Assembly (NCBI GenBank): GCA_947630695.1
Contig: CANRIM010000003.1
Coordinates: forward strand, 61,840-125,839
Source: an uncultured Lachnospiraceae bacterium
GTDB taxonomy: Bacteria > Bacillota > Clostridia > Lachnospirales > Lachnospiraceae
Length of the DNA stretch: 64,000 nt
Reading direction: 5' to 3'
Below are positions 1 through 8,862 of the stretch, one piece after another. Numbering within the stretch: the stretch's first letter is position 1; each line of letters begins with the position of its first letter. Both the position numbers and the translations under genes were made by a program. The notes under the pieces were generated by a model. The model had not been told where the DNA came from, made no database searches, and saw only the letters and a list, made by a program, of their open reading frames with translations.

Positions 1-1010
1 ACTGACGTGTCCAGCAGGCCCAGCCCTTCCAGTTCTTTTAATACCGCATAAACGCCGCCGGCTTCATTCAAATCTTCCATATAAGTGGGGCCCGCCGGTG
101 CCAGATGACAGAGATTGGGCGTCTTCTCGCTGATTTCATTGGCCATATCCAGATTGAAGGCCACGCCGCATTCATTGGCAATGGCCGGCAGATGCAGCAT
201 ACTGTTGGTGGAACAGCCCAGCGCCATATCCGCCGTCAGGGCATTTCGAATGGACGCCTCCGTCATAATGTCTCGCGGCCGGATATTCTTTCTCACCAGC
301 TCCATCACCTGCATACCCGCATGTTTGGCCAGTTTCAGCCGGGCCGAATACACCGCCGGAATGGTTCCGTTGCCGCTTAAGCCCATTCCTAAGACTTCCG
401 TCAGGCAGTTCATGGAATTTGCCGTATACATGCCCGAACATGATCCGCAGGTGGGACAGGTATGTTCCTCACAGTTTTTCAACTGCGCGTCGTCGATTTT
501 TCCGGCCGTGTAAGCGCCTACCGCTTCAAACATGCCGGAAAGACTGGTTTTCTTTCCGTTCACCCGTCCTGCCAGCATGGGGCCGCCGCTGACAAAAATC
601 GTCGGAATGTTGATGCGCGCCGCTGCCATCAGAAGGCCCGGCACATTTTTATCACAGTTGGGTACCATCACCAGGCCGTCAAACCCATGGGCCAGCGCCA
701 TGGCTTCCGTGGAATCCGCGATCATATCTCTGGTAATCAGAGAATACTTCATGCCTGTGTGTCCCATGGCAATGCCGTCGCAGACCGCAATGGCCGGGAA
801 CACGATGGGCGTGCCGCCCGCCATGGCGACCCCCATCTTCACCGCTTCCACGATCTTGTCCAGATTCATATGCCCCGGTACGATTTCATTATAGGAACTG
901 ACAATTCCGATCAAAGGCCGGTTCAGTTCTTCCTCCGTCAGTCCCAGTGCATGATACAGGCTGCGGTGGGGTGCGTTTTGAAAACCGTCCACGATTTGTT
1001 CTTTTACCAT
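1..1010 (-). CDS. ilvD: Dihydroxy-acid dehydratase, N-terminal part (cut by window edge)
   Basis: IlvD dehydrates 2,3-dihydroxy-isovalerate and 2,3-dihydroxy-3-methylvalerate to the keto acids that precede valine/leucine and isoleucine. About 336 codons are present, of roughly 555 in the family; the C-terminus lies beyond the left edge. Visible hallmarks are the conserved [10 protein letters not shown] segment and the iron-sulfur ligand region [19 protein letters not shown]. The start ATG at 1010 gives [11 protein letters not shown], in line with clostridial IlvD. It is the last visible gene of ilvB-ilvN-ilvC-ilvD, 18 nt after the ilvC stop, so it is probably co-transcribed under the T-box at 4374-4673. 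No frameshift is seen. Confidence 0.95.
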   Translation of the reverse strand, partial: MVKEQIVDGFQNAPHRSLYHALGLTEEELNRPLIGIVSSYNEIVPGHMNLDKIVEAVKMGVAMAGGTPIVFPAIAVCDGIAMGHTGMKYSLITRDMIADSTEAMALAHGFDGLVMVPNCDKNVPGLLMAAARINIPTIFVSGGPMLAGRVNGKKTSLSGMFEAVGAYTAGKIDDAQLKNCEEHTCPTCGSCSGMYTANSMNCLTEVLGMGLSGNGTIPAVYSARLKLAKHAGMQVMELVRKNIRPRDIMTEASIRNALTADMALGCSTNSMLHLPAIANECGVAFNLDMANEISEKTPNLCHLAPAGPTYMEDLNEAGGVYAVLKELEGLGLLDTS

Positions 1011-1028
1011 TGTCCTGTCCCGCTTTCC

Positions 1029-2102
<1,074 letters not shown>

Positions 2103-2588
2103 TTACAGGATCGTACTGCCCCGTTCCAGCGCCACCACGCCGGTCCGGCACATTTCCACGATACCCAGCGGCTTCATGACCTCGATAAATGCTTTGATTT
2201 TGGAGGGTTCCCCGGTTACCTCCACACACATGGATTCCGTGGTGTAATTGATGATCTTCGCCCGGAAGATTTCCGCCGCGGCCATGATCTCGCTGCGGTT
2301 TTCCGGCTTGTTGATGACCTTCAGAATCATCAGTTCCCGTTCTACCGCGCTGCCGTTTTCCAGCAGCTTGACTTTTTTGACATTGTGCAGTTTCTTAAGC
2401 TGGTTGATGACCTGCTCGCAGATATACACATCGCCGTCCAGCGTAATGGTGATTCTGGAGTATTTGGGATTTTCGGTTTCGCCCACGGTTAAGGTATCGA
2501 TATTGAAGCCTCTGCGCATGAACAAACCGGAGACACGGGCCAGTACGCCGAATTTATTTTCCACATAAACAGATATCACAAACCGCAT
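2103..2588 (-). CDS. ilvN: Acetolactate synthase, regulatory (small) subunit
   Basis: IlvN binds the catalytic subunit IlvB, raises its activity and carries feedback inhibition by branched-chain amino acids. The 161-aa length is normal. The N-terminal ACT domain is clear (residues about 1-75, with NKFGVLARVSGLFMRRGFNI), followed by the C-terminal ALS_ss_C domain. It starts 3 nt after the ilvB stop, a spacing that suggests translational coupling and matches the need for equal amounts of both subunits. The symbol ilvH would be equally valid. Confidence 0.96.
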   Translation of the reverse strand: MRFVISVYVENKFGVLARVSGLFMRRGFNIDTLTVGETENPKYSRITITLDGDVYICEQVINQLKKLHNVKKVKLLENGSAVERELMILKVINKPENRSEIMAAAEIFRAKIINYTTESMCVEVTGEPSKIKAFIEVMKPLGIVEMCRTGVVALERGSTIL

Positions 2589-2591
2589 GTC

Positions 2592-4298
2592 TTACGCCTC
2601 CTGTTCCTTTGAAGTAATGATTTCCTCCACGGATCCGCCCGGCGGCATCATGGGCAGGACAAATTCATCCTTGTCGATCAGCGTATCGATCAAAAACGGG
2701 CCGTTAAATGCATAGGCCTCTTCAAACGCCTTCTGAAATTCCGCAATGGTGGAAACCCGTGTGGATTTGATGCCGAAGGCTTCTCCCAGCTTCACAAAAT
2801 CCGTCTTCCGATCCAGTACGGTATTGGAATAACGCTTGCCGTAAAACAGGGTCTGCCACTGCCGTACCATACCCAGTACGCCGTTGTTCAGTATGACGAT
2901 AATCACCGGGGTCTGATAGCTGGCGGCTGTGGCCAGTTCATTCAGATTCATGCCGAAGCTGCCGTCACCGGTGATTAGCACGGTTTTCGCGCCGTCCGCG
3001 ATCTGCGCGCCGATGGCCGCCCCAAGTCCGTAACCCATGGTACCCAGGCCGCCGCTGGAGGCAATCCGCCTGGTCTTTTCAAAATCGATATACTGGGCTG
3101 CCCACATCTGATGCTGTCCTACGTCGGTGGCAATAATGGTATCGTCATCCTTCACCGCGTTGATCACATCGAAGATCTTCTTCGGGGTCATGGCATCGCC
3201 TGCTTTTGCTTCCGCCGCATCGCTGATGGCCTGTTCCTCCGCCTTCAGCGCTTCCACCTGCTGCCGCCACTGTGGATGCTCCGCCGCCTCGCAGCGCTCC
3301 ACGATCCGTTTGAAGGAAGAGCGGATATCGCCCACCAGGCCCAGCTGGACTCTTACGTTTTTATTGATTTCCGCCAGATCCGCATCGATCTGTATGATTT
3401 TTGCTTTTTTGGAATATTTGTCCACATTGCCGGTGGCCCGGTCGCTGAAGCGCACGCCCAGACCGATGACCAGATCCGCGTCCTTGTTGGCCAGGGAGGA
3501 GGCATAATGTCCATGCATGCCCTGCATTCCTAAAAATCTGGGATGGCTGCTGGGAATGGCGGAAAGCCCCATAAAGGTACAGCCGATATACGCGTCGATC
3601 TTTTCCGCCAGGGTGATGACGTCCTGCGCCAGTCCCGCGCCTGCGGCGCCGCCGCCGATATAAATGTAGGGGCGTTTGGCTTCCCGGATCAGTTCCACCG
3701 CCTTGTCGATTTCACTGTCGTCTACAATTTCCTGGGGATAAGCATCCACCACGCCGCGTCTTTCGAAAACGCACTCCGCCGTCTGCACATCCTTGGGAAT
3801 ATCTACCAGCACAGGCCCGGGTCGGCCGGATTTCGCGATCTGAAAGGCTTCCCGGATCGTATCTGCCAGCTTTCTGACGTCGCTGACAAAAAAGTTGTGC
3901 TTTGTAATGGGAATCGTGACCCCCGTAATGTTGATTTCCTGAAAACTGTCCCTGCCGATCAGGGAAGTCGGCACATTTCCGGTAATGGCAACCATGGGGA
4001 TGGAATCCAGCATCGCCGTGGCAATGCCTGTCACCAGATTGGTGGCGCCGGGGCCCGAAGTGGCAATGACAACGCCCACCTTGCCCGTCACCCGGGCATA
4101 GCCGTCGGCCGCGTGGGAAGCCCCCTGTTCGTGGGCCGTCAGGATATGGTTGATCCGATCCTGTGCCTTGTAAAGCTCGTCATAAATATTGAGCACCTGC
4201 CCGCCCGGATAGCCGAAAACATCCGTAACGCCCTGTTCGATCAGGGTCTCAATGACAATCTGCGCACCGGACATGGTTTCCTTGTTCTGTTTCTGCAT
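2592..4298 (-). CDS. ilvB: Acetolactate synthase, catalytic (large) subunit
   Basis: IlvB is the thiamine-diphosphate enzyme that condenses two pyruvates, or pyruvate plus 2-oxobutyrate, in the first common step of branched-chain amino acid synthesis. The 568 residues hold the usual three domains. The N-terminal TPP domain contains the catalytic glutamate in [15 protein letters not shown]. The C-terminal TPP/Mg motif begins with GDGSFGMN near residue 441 and ends at ILNNG. GGAGAGATGAG precedes the ATG at 4298. It is the first gene behind the T-box leader, whose terminator lies about 76 nt upstream of the start, so charged tRNA is expected to switch the whole operon off. Confidence 0.97.
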   Translation of the reverse strand: MQKQNKETMSGAQIVIETLIEQGVTDVFGYPGGQVLNIYDELYKAQDRINHILTAHEQGASHAADGYARVTGKVGVVIATSGPGATNLVTGIATAMLDSIPMVAITGNVPTSLIGRDSFQEINITGVTIPITKHNFFVSDVRKLADTIREAFQIAKSGRPGPVLVDIPKDVQTAECVFERRGVVDAYPQEIVDDSEIDKAVELIREAKRPYIYIGGGAAGAGLAQDVITLAEKIDAYIGCTFMGLSAIPSSHPRFLGMQGMHGHYASSLANKDADLVIGLGVRFSDRATGNVDKYSKKAKIIQIDADLAEINKNVRVQLGLVGDIRSSFKRIVERCEAAEHPQWRQQVEALKAEEQAISDAAEAKAGDAMTPKKIFDVINAVKDDDTIIATDVGQHQMWAAQYIDFEKTRRIASSGGLGTMGYGLGAAIGAQIADGAKTVLITGDGSFGMNLNELATAASYQTPVIIVILNNGVLGMVRQWQTLFYGKRYSNTVLDRKTDFVKLGEAFGIKSTRVSTIAEFQKAFEEAYAFNGPFLIDTLIDKDEFVLPMMPPGGSVEEIITSKEQEA

Positions 4299-4373
4299 CT
4301 CATCTCTCCGATATCAGCCGCGCGTACAAATGCGCGGGTATTTGCCGAAAGGAAGTGCCGCGGCAATTCCTGT

Positions 4374-4428
4374 GAAAAAAAACTCTTCCGTCTCTTCGTG
4401 ATCTGTATCACTATAAGAGACGAAAGAG
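4374..4428 (-). terminator. T-box regulated terminator before ilvB
   Basis: On the minus strand a 14-bp stem with one mismatch (arms 4415-4428 and 4383-4396) is followed by eight T (4375-4382). It is the off-state structure of the ilv leader; the T-box sequence just upstream can pair instead to form the antiterminator. Confidence 0.88.
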
Positions 4429-4673
4429 CAAACATCTGTTTCTTCCGCGGTACCACTCTTCTTCATCCCGTTCTTTTCAGGATGCACCTTAAGGAGCCAT
4501 CACTCCTTTCCTCTGTAACGGGAGTTCCCGTCTGCGACTACTTTTTTGTTTCATCACAGCCGCTCCATGGCGAGTTCAACCGACAGCTCTGATGTCTTGC
4601 ACCATCCGACATTTCTCTGCACAGCAGCCATCCTGTCTACTACTCCACTTCTTCGCGTTTCTTTTCAGTTGTA
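4374..4673 (-). promoter_or_regulatory. T-box leader, probably leucine-specific, controlling ilvBNCD
   Basis: The minus strand carries the conserved T-box sequence AAGAGTGGTACCGCGG (4445-4460), which base-pairs with the acceptor end of uncharged tRNA. It is followed by a strong intrinsic terminator (4374-4428). Upstream lie stem I landmarks: GAGTAGTAG near the 5' end, an AGAGA segment, and a GGTGCAAG distal loop. The likely specifier loop reads TTGAACTCGCC, giving CUC (4572-4574), a leucine codon. The T-box and terminator are seen directly. The leucine assignment is inferred from position and agrees with leucine-responsive ilv operons in Bacillus. Confidence 0.88.
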
Positions 4674-4679
4674 TGGCAT

Positions 4680-4709
4680 ATTGTAGCATTATGCTTTTCG
4701 ACTTGTCAA
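4680..4709 (-). promoter_or_regulatory. Promoter of the ilv operon
   Basis: A perfect -35 TTGACA (4704-4709) and a -10 TACAAT (4680-4685) are separated by 18 nt. The predicted start near 4673 leaves a leader of about 375 nt, enough for the T-box RNA. Confidence 0.82.
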
Positions 4710-4926
4710 TAGGTATTTTCGTTTTATTTACAGCTGTCCAGCACCTGAAAAATAAAGAACCTAATAAATGGATTTTAACAGTTTTTATAAAAATATTGTA
4801 GAGACTTTATTCTGCATCAAAAAGAGAAGCGATTATTTTGGGGATGGAAATTTTTTAAGAATGTTCATAAGTAGTGTATCAGGTAAACAATCCTATGGGC
4901 AGAACCGCGGAAATTCAAGAAAATGC

Positions 4927-5050
4927 TTGCACATCGAATCCGTGCGTGATATATTAAAGACACTAAAAGAAGCAACCGCCCACAAGGTGGTTGGCCAGTT
5001 ATTAAGTAGCAAAAGCCACCCGTCGCTGACCAAGTTCAGGGTGGTTTTTG
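4927..5050 (+). ncRNA. Putative antisense antitoxin RNA of a type I toxin-antitoxin pair
   Basis: A plus-strand promoter (TTGCAC at 4927-4932, 17 nt, TATATT at 4950-4955) would start an RNA near 4962. It would end at a GC-rich hairpin (5015-5045) with a T run inside GGTGGTTTTTGC. A second element with CACAAGGTGGTT lies at about 4981. The RNA reads toward, and overlaps, the 3' region of the minus-strand toxin mRNA. This is the arrangement of Firmicutes type I systems such as TxpA/RatA. No protein is expected from it. Promoter and hairpins are seen; the antitoxin role is inferred from the layout. Confidence 0.72.
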
Positions 5051-5060
5051 CTATGTAAGG

Positions 5061-5150
5061 CTACCTACAAAACGTGAAAACGAATGTAAGCAACGCCAAA
5101 AGGAACAGGCCAAAAGTAAGCAAGTCCTTAAAATCGAAACGATTTTTCAT
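5061..5150 (-). CDS. Small hydrophobic holin-like toxin (type I TA), 29 aa
   Basis: This 29-residue peptide has a short polar N-terminus (MKNRFDFKD) and one hydrophobic stretch (LLTFGLFLLALLTFVFTF). That pattern is typical of the putative holin-like toxin family of Firmicutes type I toxin-antitoxin systems, which insert into the membrane. A strong ribosome binding site GGGGGTGAT lies just before the ATG at 5150, and its own promoter is at 5220-5248. The mRNA would run into the region transcribed antisense by the RNA at 4927-5050. No homology search was possible, so the family call rests on sequence pattern and locus layout. Confidence 0.72.
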   Translation of the reverse strand: MKNRFDFKDLLTFGLFLLALLTFVFTFCR

Positions 5151-5219
5151 AGGCATCACCCCCATTCTTCGAAAGAATGAGGCCAACGCACCCCGCAACA
5201 CGGTTACTTCTCCTATACA

Positions 5220-5248
5220 ATAATAACACATTCAACAAATTATGACAA
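5220..5248 (-). promoter_or_regulatory. Promoter of the small toxin gene
   Basis: On the minus strand TTGTCA (5243-5248) and TATTAT (5220-5225) are separated by 17 nt. Transcription would begin near 5213, giving a 5' UTR of about 60 nt before the toxin ATG. A hairpin CATTCTTCGAAAGAATG (5163-5179) lies between them, upstream of the ribosome binding site, and might limit translation. Confidence 0.6.
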
Positions 5249-5305
5249 GTTTTTAATATACAAACTTCGGTGCAACGTTGTTTCTGTTGTTAAGCTATTT
5301 TTCTA

Positions 5306-6520
5306 CTACCTTACTTCCAATACCTGGAAGATGAAAAACTTTAAATAATAACTCTCATCCGCCGCCCAGAGATAGGGATGATCCGGCGCCTGGGTGCGCG
5401 CCTCCACCTGTCTGAGGATTTTGTGCGCGCCGGCGGCCGCCTGCCGGATGGCTCCGGCAAAGGTTGCATTGTCCATAAAATGCGAACAGGAACAGGTGGC
5501 CAGATAGCCGCCGTCTTTTAACAACTTCATGCCCCGCAGATTGATTTCCCGGTATCCTTTGACTGCATTTTTAATGGAATTTCTGGATTTGGTAAAGGCA
5601 GGCGGATCCAAAATCACCACATCAAACCGCTTTTCTTCCTTCTCCAGCGCGGGCAGCAGTTCAAAAACGTCTGCGCAGATAAACTGTGCGGTATCTTCCA
5701 GATGATTGAGCCGGGCGTTTTCCTCTGCCTGTTGGATGGCAAGGGCGGACGCATCCACCCCAAGTACAGATGACGCCCCGGCGTATGCGGCGTTCAAGGC
5801 AAAGGATCCGGTGTGGGTAAAGCAGTCCAGCACCGATGCGCCCCGGCAGAGCTTCTGCACCGCCAGCCGGTTGTATTTCTGATCCAGAAAGAACCCGGTC
5901 TTCTGCCCGTCTTTGACATTCACCATATAGCGGATGCCGTTTTCCGTCACAGGCACCATCGTGTCAAATTCCGCGCCAAGAAATCCAGTAACCTCCGGCA
6001 GGCCTTCTTTTTTCCGCTCTCTGGCGTCGCTTCTTTCGTAGACGCCCCGGATGAAAATGCCGTCCTCTGCCAACAGCGCTTTTAATATGGAAACAATTTC
6101 CATCTTGAAGGCTTCCATCCCTAAGGTCAATACCTGTACCACCAGCACGTCGGAAAATTTATCAATCACCAGTCCCGGCAGGAAATCCGCCTCCCCGAAC
6201 ACGATCCGGCAGCAGTCCGTATCCGTCACTTTTTTCCGGTATTCCCAGGCATCCTGCAGCCGTTTTCGAAAAAACGCGGCGTCCATCTCCTGCGCCGCGT
6301 TTCGTGTCATCATCCGGATCCGAATCCGGGAATTCTGATTGATGTACCCTCTGCCCAACGGATATCCGTCAAAATCGCAGACTGTTACCATTTCCCCGTT
6401 TCGGAAACGACCGCTGATCCGGTCAATTTCATTGTCATAAATCCAAAGACCGCCGGATTTCACCGTGCGGCCTTCTCCTTTTTTTAATTGTACGACGGTA
6501 TGATTGTTTGTTCCGTCCAT
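5306..6520 (-). CDS. RlmI-like 23S rRNA (cytosine-5) methyltransferase, class I SAM-dependent
   Basis: The 404-aa protein has an N-terminal PUA-like domain (about residues 1-70), the RlmI/RlmK central region, and a Rossmann methyltransferase domain. The domain contains SVLDCFTHTGSFALNAAYAG (SAM-binding motif I) and DVVILDPPAFTKS (motif IV). RlmI of E. coli makes m5C1962 in 23S rRNA; the same site is inferred here from family only. I use the ATG at 6520 because AAAGGAAAATC precedes it; a longer reading up to 6607 lacks family similarity and enters the upstream gene. It lies 10 nt after the neighbouring gene and is the last of the 7617-5306 group. Confidence 0.85.
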   Translation of the reverse strand: MDGTNNHTVVQLKKGEGRTVKSGGLWIYDNEIDRISGRFRNGEMVTVCDFDGYPLGRGYINQNSRIRIRMMTRNAAQEMDAAFFRKRLQDAWEYRKKVTDTDCCRIVFGEADFLPGLVIDKFSDVLVVQVLTLGMEAFKMEIVSILKALLAEDGIFIRGVYERSDARERKKEGLPEVTGFLGAEFDTMVPVTENGIRYMVNVKDGQKTGFFLDQKYNRLAVQKLCRGASVLDCFTHTGSFALNAAYAGASSVLGVDASALAIQQAEENARLNHLEDTAQFICADVFELLPALEKEEKRFDVVILDPPAFTKSRNSIKNAVKGYREINLRGMKLLKDGGYLATCSCSHFMDNATFAGAIRQAAAGAHKILRQVEARTQAPDHPYLWAADESYYLKFFIFQVLEVR

Positions 6521-6530
6521 GATTTTCCTT

Positions 6531-7145
6531 TCATTTTCGCCTGTGTCTTCCGGCGGACTTGCGGTAGTCGGCAAGGGTTTCCGCAATGGTGGTATAATCC
6601 CGCTCAAACAAAATGTCGCAGATCTGCCGGTTCAGCGCGTCCTCCGTACATTTTTCCGGGATGCGGGCCGCGATTTTTTCTATGACAAATGCCTTGCTTT
6701 TGTTCCTGTAAGCGGGCATGGCGTTTTCCTGCTGCAGCTGCGCCAGTTCCGGCCGCCAAAGCAGGGACAGCTTGGATTTCCAGTTCATTTGAGGATTTGG
6801 CGCAGGCGTGCGCAGCCGGTAAAAATCCGGGCCTGCCGGCGTATCTTCTACGGTAATGATGCCCCACCAGTCCGGTACATGGGCTTCGATATGCATGGCG
6901 TGCTTGGTGCCTGCCACCACGATATTGTAATCGTAAAACCGGTTATAATCCCTCACCTGTCGGGCCAGCCGCGCGTAAGTATCCGCATCGCTTTTGATCT
7001 CAATGCCGAAAAGCGCATTTTCCGTGATCATCACGATATCCGCCCTGGATTTTCCCATGGTCTTTTCTTCCAGAATGCGGATCTTGCCGTAACTGTCCTC
7101 CAGAAAGTCAAACAGCGGTTCTCTGATGTTCTGATCGTACAGCAT
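6531..7145 (-). CDS. sce7726/MmcB-like protein with a PD-(D/E)XK-type nuclease core
   Basis: This 204-aa protein resembles the sce7726/MmcB families. An N-terminal helix (IREPLFDFLED) is followed by RADIVMI (Asp36) and GIEIKSDADT (Glu49-x-Lys51), the D...ExK pattern of restriction-endonuclease-like folds. The family-typical LARQVRDYNRFYDYNIVV and WWGIITVE segments follow. The C-terminal half is less conserved and basic at its end (GRHRRK). A nuclease or nucleic-acid role is inferred from the fold; the substrate is unknown. It sits between a TSCPD protein (2 nt gap) and the rRNA methyltransferase, suggesting co-expression. Confidence 0.65.
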   Translation of the reverse strand: MLYDQNIREPLFDFLEDSYGKIRILEEKTMGKSRADIVMITENALFGIEIKSDADTYARLARQVRDYNRFYDYNIVVAGTKHAMHIEAHVPDWWGIITVEDTPAGPDFYRLRTPAPNPQMNWKSKLSLLWRPELAQLQQENAMPAYRNKSKAFVIEKIAARIPEKCTEDALNRQICDILFERDYTTIAETLADYRKSAGRHRRK

Positions 7146-7147
7146 TG

Positions 7148-7405
7148 TCAGCGATGCGCTTCCTCATAAGCGGCTCTGACTGCCTTCGCCAGCTGATCCG
7201 CACAGGATGTGCTTTTCATGCCGCAGGTATTGCCTGCCAGTTTTTCTTCGATCTGCTCCACTGTCATGCCGTCCACCAGCTTGGAAATGGCTTTCAGATT
7301 GCCGTTGCAGCCGCCGGTAAACTCTACGCCGGATACCACATTGTCATCCAGCTGCAGTTTGATCCGCATGGAGCAGACGCCCTGCGGAGTATAAGTATAT
7401 TCCAT
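7148..7405 (-). CDS. TSCPD domain protein (TIGR03905 family)
   Basis: A compact 85-aa protein consisting only of a TSCPD domain. Conserved features are GVCSMRIKLQLDD, VEFTGGCNGNLKAISKLV and STSCADQLAKAV, with three cysteines that might bind a metal. The same domain occurs at the C-terminus of B12-dependent ribonucleotide reductases, but the stand-alone form has no settled function. It lies in the middle of a co-directional group, 2 nt upstream of the sce7726-like gene. Confidence 0.85.
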   Translation of the reverse strand: MEYTYTPQGVCSMRIKLQLDDNVVSGVEFTGGCNGNLKAISKLVDGMTVEQIEEKLAGNTCGMKSTSCADQLAKAVRAAYEEAHR

Positions 7406-7422
7406 TTGTATTCTCTCCTCTA

Positions 7423-7617
7423 TTAATCAACTTCCGATTTTACCGGCATAATGATTGCCGCAATAATATAAGCGAAAATGCTTGTCCCAAATGCAAAGAC
7501 CAGCACTGCCCAGATCAGCCGCACCACCGTCGGATCCACATCCAGATATTCCGCGATCCCGCCGCAGACGCCGGCGATCATTTTGCCTTCTTCGACTCTG
7601 TATAATCTCTTTTTCAT
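7423..7617 (-). CDS. PspC domain membrane protein
   Basis: A 64-aa protein made of a single PspC domain. A basic N-terminus (MKKRLYRVEEGKMIAGVCGG) leads into IAEYLDVDPTVVRLIWA and a hydrophobic segment of about 25 residues. PspC proteins belong to membrane-stress responses in enterobacteria; the role of the short clostridial versions is not established. GGAGGAGAAG precedes the ATG at 7617. A longer reading to 7689 would run through a hairpin-containing spacer and is unlikely. Confidence 0.85.
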   Translation of the reverse strand: MKKRLYRVEEGKMIAGVCGGIAEYLDVDPTVVRLIWAVLVFAFGTSIFAYIIAAIIMPVKSEVD

Positions 7618-7643
7618 TTTCTTCTCCTCCTTATTAAGGTAGC

Positions 7644-7697
7644 GGCACGCGCGCTTGGGGAGCGCACCTGCCAAGTCGTCGGAAGGCATTGAAAGTT
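7644..7697 (-). repeat. Intra-operon hairpin spacer
   Basis: The gap between the DUF362 and PspC genes forms hairpins: GGAAGGC pairs with GCCTTCC around an ATGCGAAGCAT loop, followed by a GC-rich GCGCGTGCC element just before the PspC ribosome binding site. No T run follows, so it is more likely an mRNA-stability or processing element than a terminator. A similar GCGCGTGCC plus hairpin layout occurs between pyrF and pyrE. Confidence 0.4.
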
Positions 7698-7719
7698 ATG
7701 CTTCGCATAAGCCTTCCTC

Positions 7720-8841
7720 CTAAAGCCACTTGAAAATCAGGCTTCGCTTGATCGATACGGCCTTATAGGGGCAAAGCTCCTGACAGCAGAAACAGCGAAT
7801 ACATTTTTTCCTGCCGATATGGGCTTTTTTATTTTCCACCACGATGGTTTCCGCCGGACAGCTTCTGGCGCACATCCCGCAGCCCACGCAGACAGAAGTA
7901 TCGATCACAGGTCTCGGCTTCATAAACGGCGGTATCAGCTTGATCAGCCGGGACAGATTCTGAGACTTGGGCTCTGCAAAATCGCTGACCTGCAGTTCTT
8001 TGAGCGGCGTGCCCAAGATTTCCAGATGCTTTGCAGAAGCAGGGCAAAGTCCCCGTTTTTTCTCCAGCTCCAGCATTTCCACGGTATTTCCAAAGCTGAC
8101 CAGTTCACAACAGGCCAGATCCAGTGCATAGGGACTTTTGCTGGTGAGCACCGCATTCAGTTTTCTGGGATCCCCCGTGCCGGGGCCCTCCCCTTCCATA
8201 GCCAGGATGGCGTCGCAGATACTGATCATGGGCTTTTGCTGCAGTACAGCCTCGCACAGATCGATCAACATGTGGGCAAAGGTGGTGGACTGGCTGAACC
8301 GGGCGTGCATTTCGACTTTATCGGTGCCGGGAATCAGTCCGAACAGGTTTTTCACCGCACAGGTCATCTTGGTCAGCGAATGGGTTTTAAGTTTACATAA
8401 ATCTATAATGATATCCGCATCCTCTATGGGTTTCAGCACAGTAAAGGATTTGCAGGCAATGCCGTTTTTATTATGAATCTCCGTAACGCCCGTATCATAA
8501 TTGAAGACCGCGCCTGCGGCTTCCGCCGTTTCCAGAAAGCCGGAAGCTTTGTAATCCTCCTTCAACGAGGAAGCCGTGTAGATACCCGCAGGGCTTTCCG
8601 CAATGATCACGGAAGCGCCGTACTGCACCAGCAGTTCAATCACCGCCTGCACCAGCGCCGGATGGGTGGTCACTGCCTTCTCCGGACTGCGCCTTGCCAG
8701 CAGATTCGGCTTGATCAGCACTTTTTTTCCCTCGAAAAACGAAGGCGCAATATCCAGTTTTTCAAAATGATCCGCCACAACCGCTTTCAGCTGTGCCGCG
8801 TCATAGACTTCACATCTGCTCAGTGCGACTTTGCTTTCCAT
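7720..8841 (-). CDS. DUF362 domain protein with C-terminal 2x[4Fe-4S] ferredoxin domain
   Basis: This 373-aa protein has an N-terminal DUF362 domain (about residues 1-290, with VLIKPNLLARRSPEKAVTTH and DIIIDLCKLKTHSLTKMTCA). The C-terminal ferredoxin domain has two cluster-binding motifs, CVGCGMCARSCP and CIRCFCCQELCP. Such proteins are common in anaerobes and probably take part in cytosolic electron transfer, but no reaction is assigned. It follows the serine hydrolase gene by 21 nt, so the two are likely co-transcribed. Confidence 0.85.
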   Translation of the reverse strand: MESKVALSRCEVYDAAQLKAVVADHFEKLDIAPSFFEGKKVLIKPNLLARRSPEKAVTTHPALVQAVIELLVQYGASVIIAESPAGIYTASSLKEDYKASGFLETAEAAGAVFNYDTGVTEIHNKNGIACKSFTVLKPIEDADIIIDLCKLKTHSLTKMTCAVKNLFGLIPGTDKVEMHARFSQSTTFAHMLIDLCEAVLQQKPMISICDAILAMEGEGPGTGDPRKLNAVLTSKSPYALDLACCELVSFGNTVEMLELEKKRGLCPASAKHLEILGTPLKELQVSDFAEPKSQNLSRLIKLIPPFMKPRPVIDTSVCVGCGMCARSCPAETIVVENKKAHIGRKKCIRCFCCQELCPYKAVSIKRSLIFKWL

Positions 8842-8862
8842 TTCTGCACATCCCGTCCTGCT

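Noticed and set aside
4768..5058. A 96-aa plus-strand open frame
   Set aside because: It has no family features or good start, and it coincides with the antitoxin RNA promoter and hairpins of the toxin-antitoxin locus.
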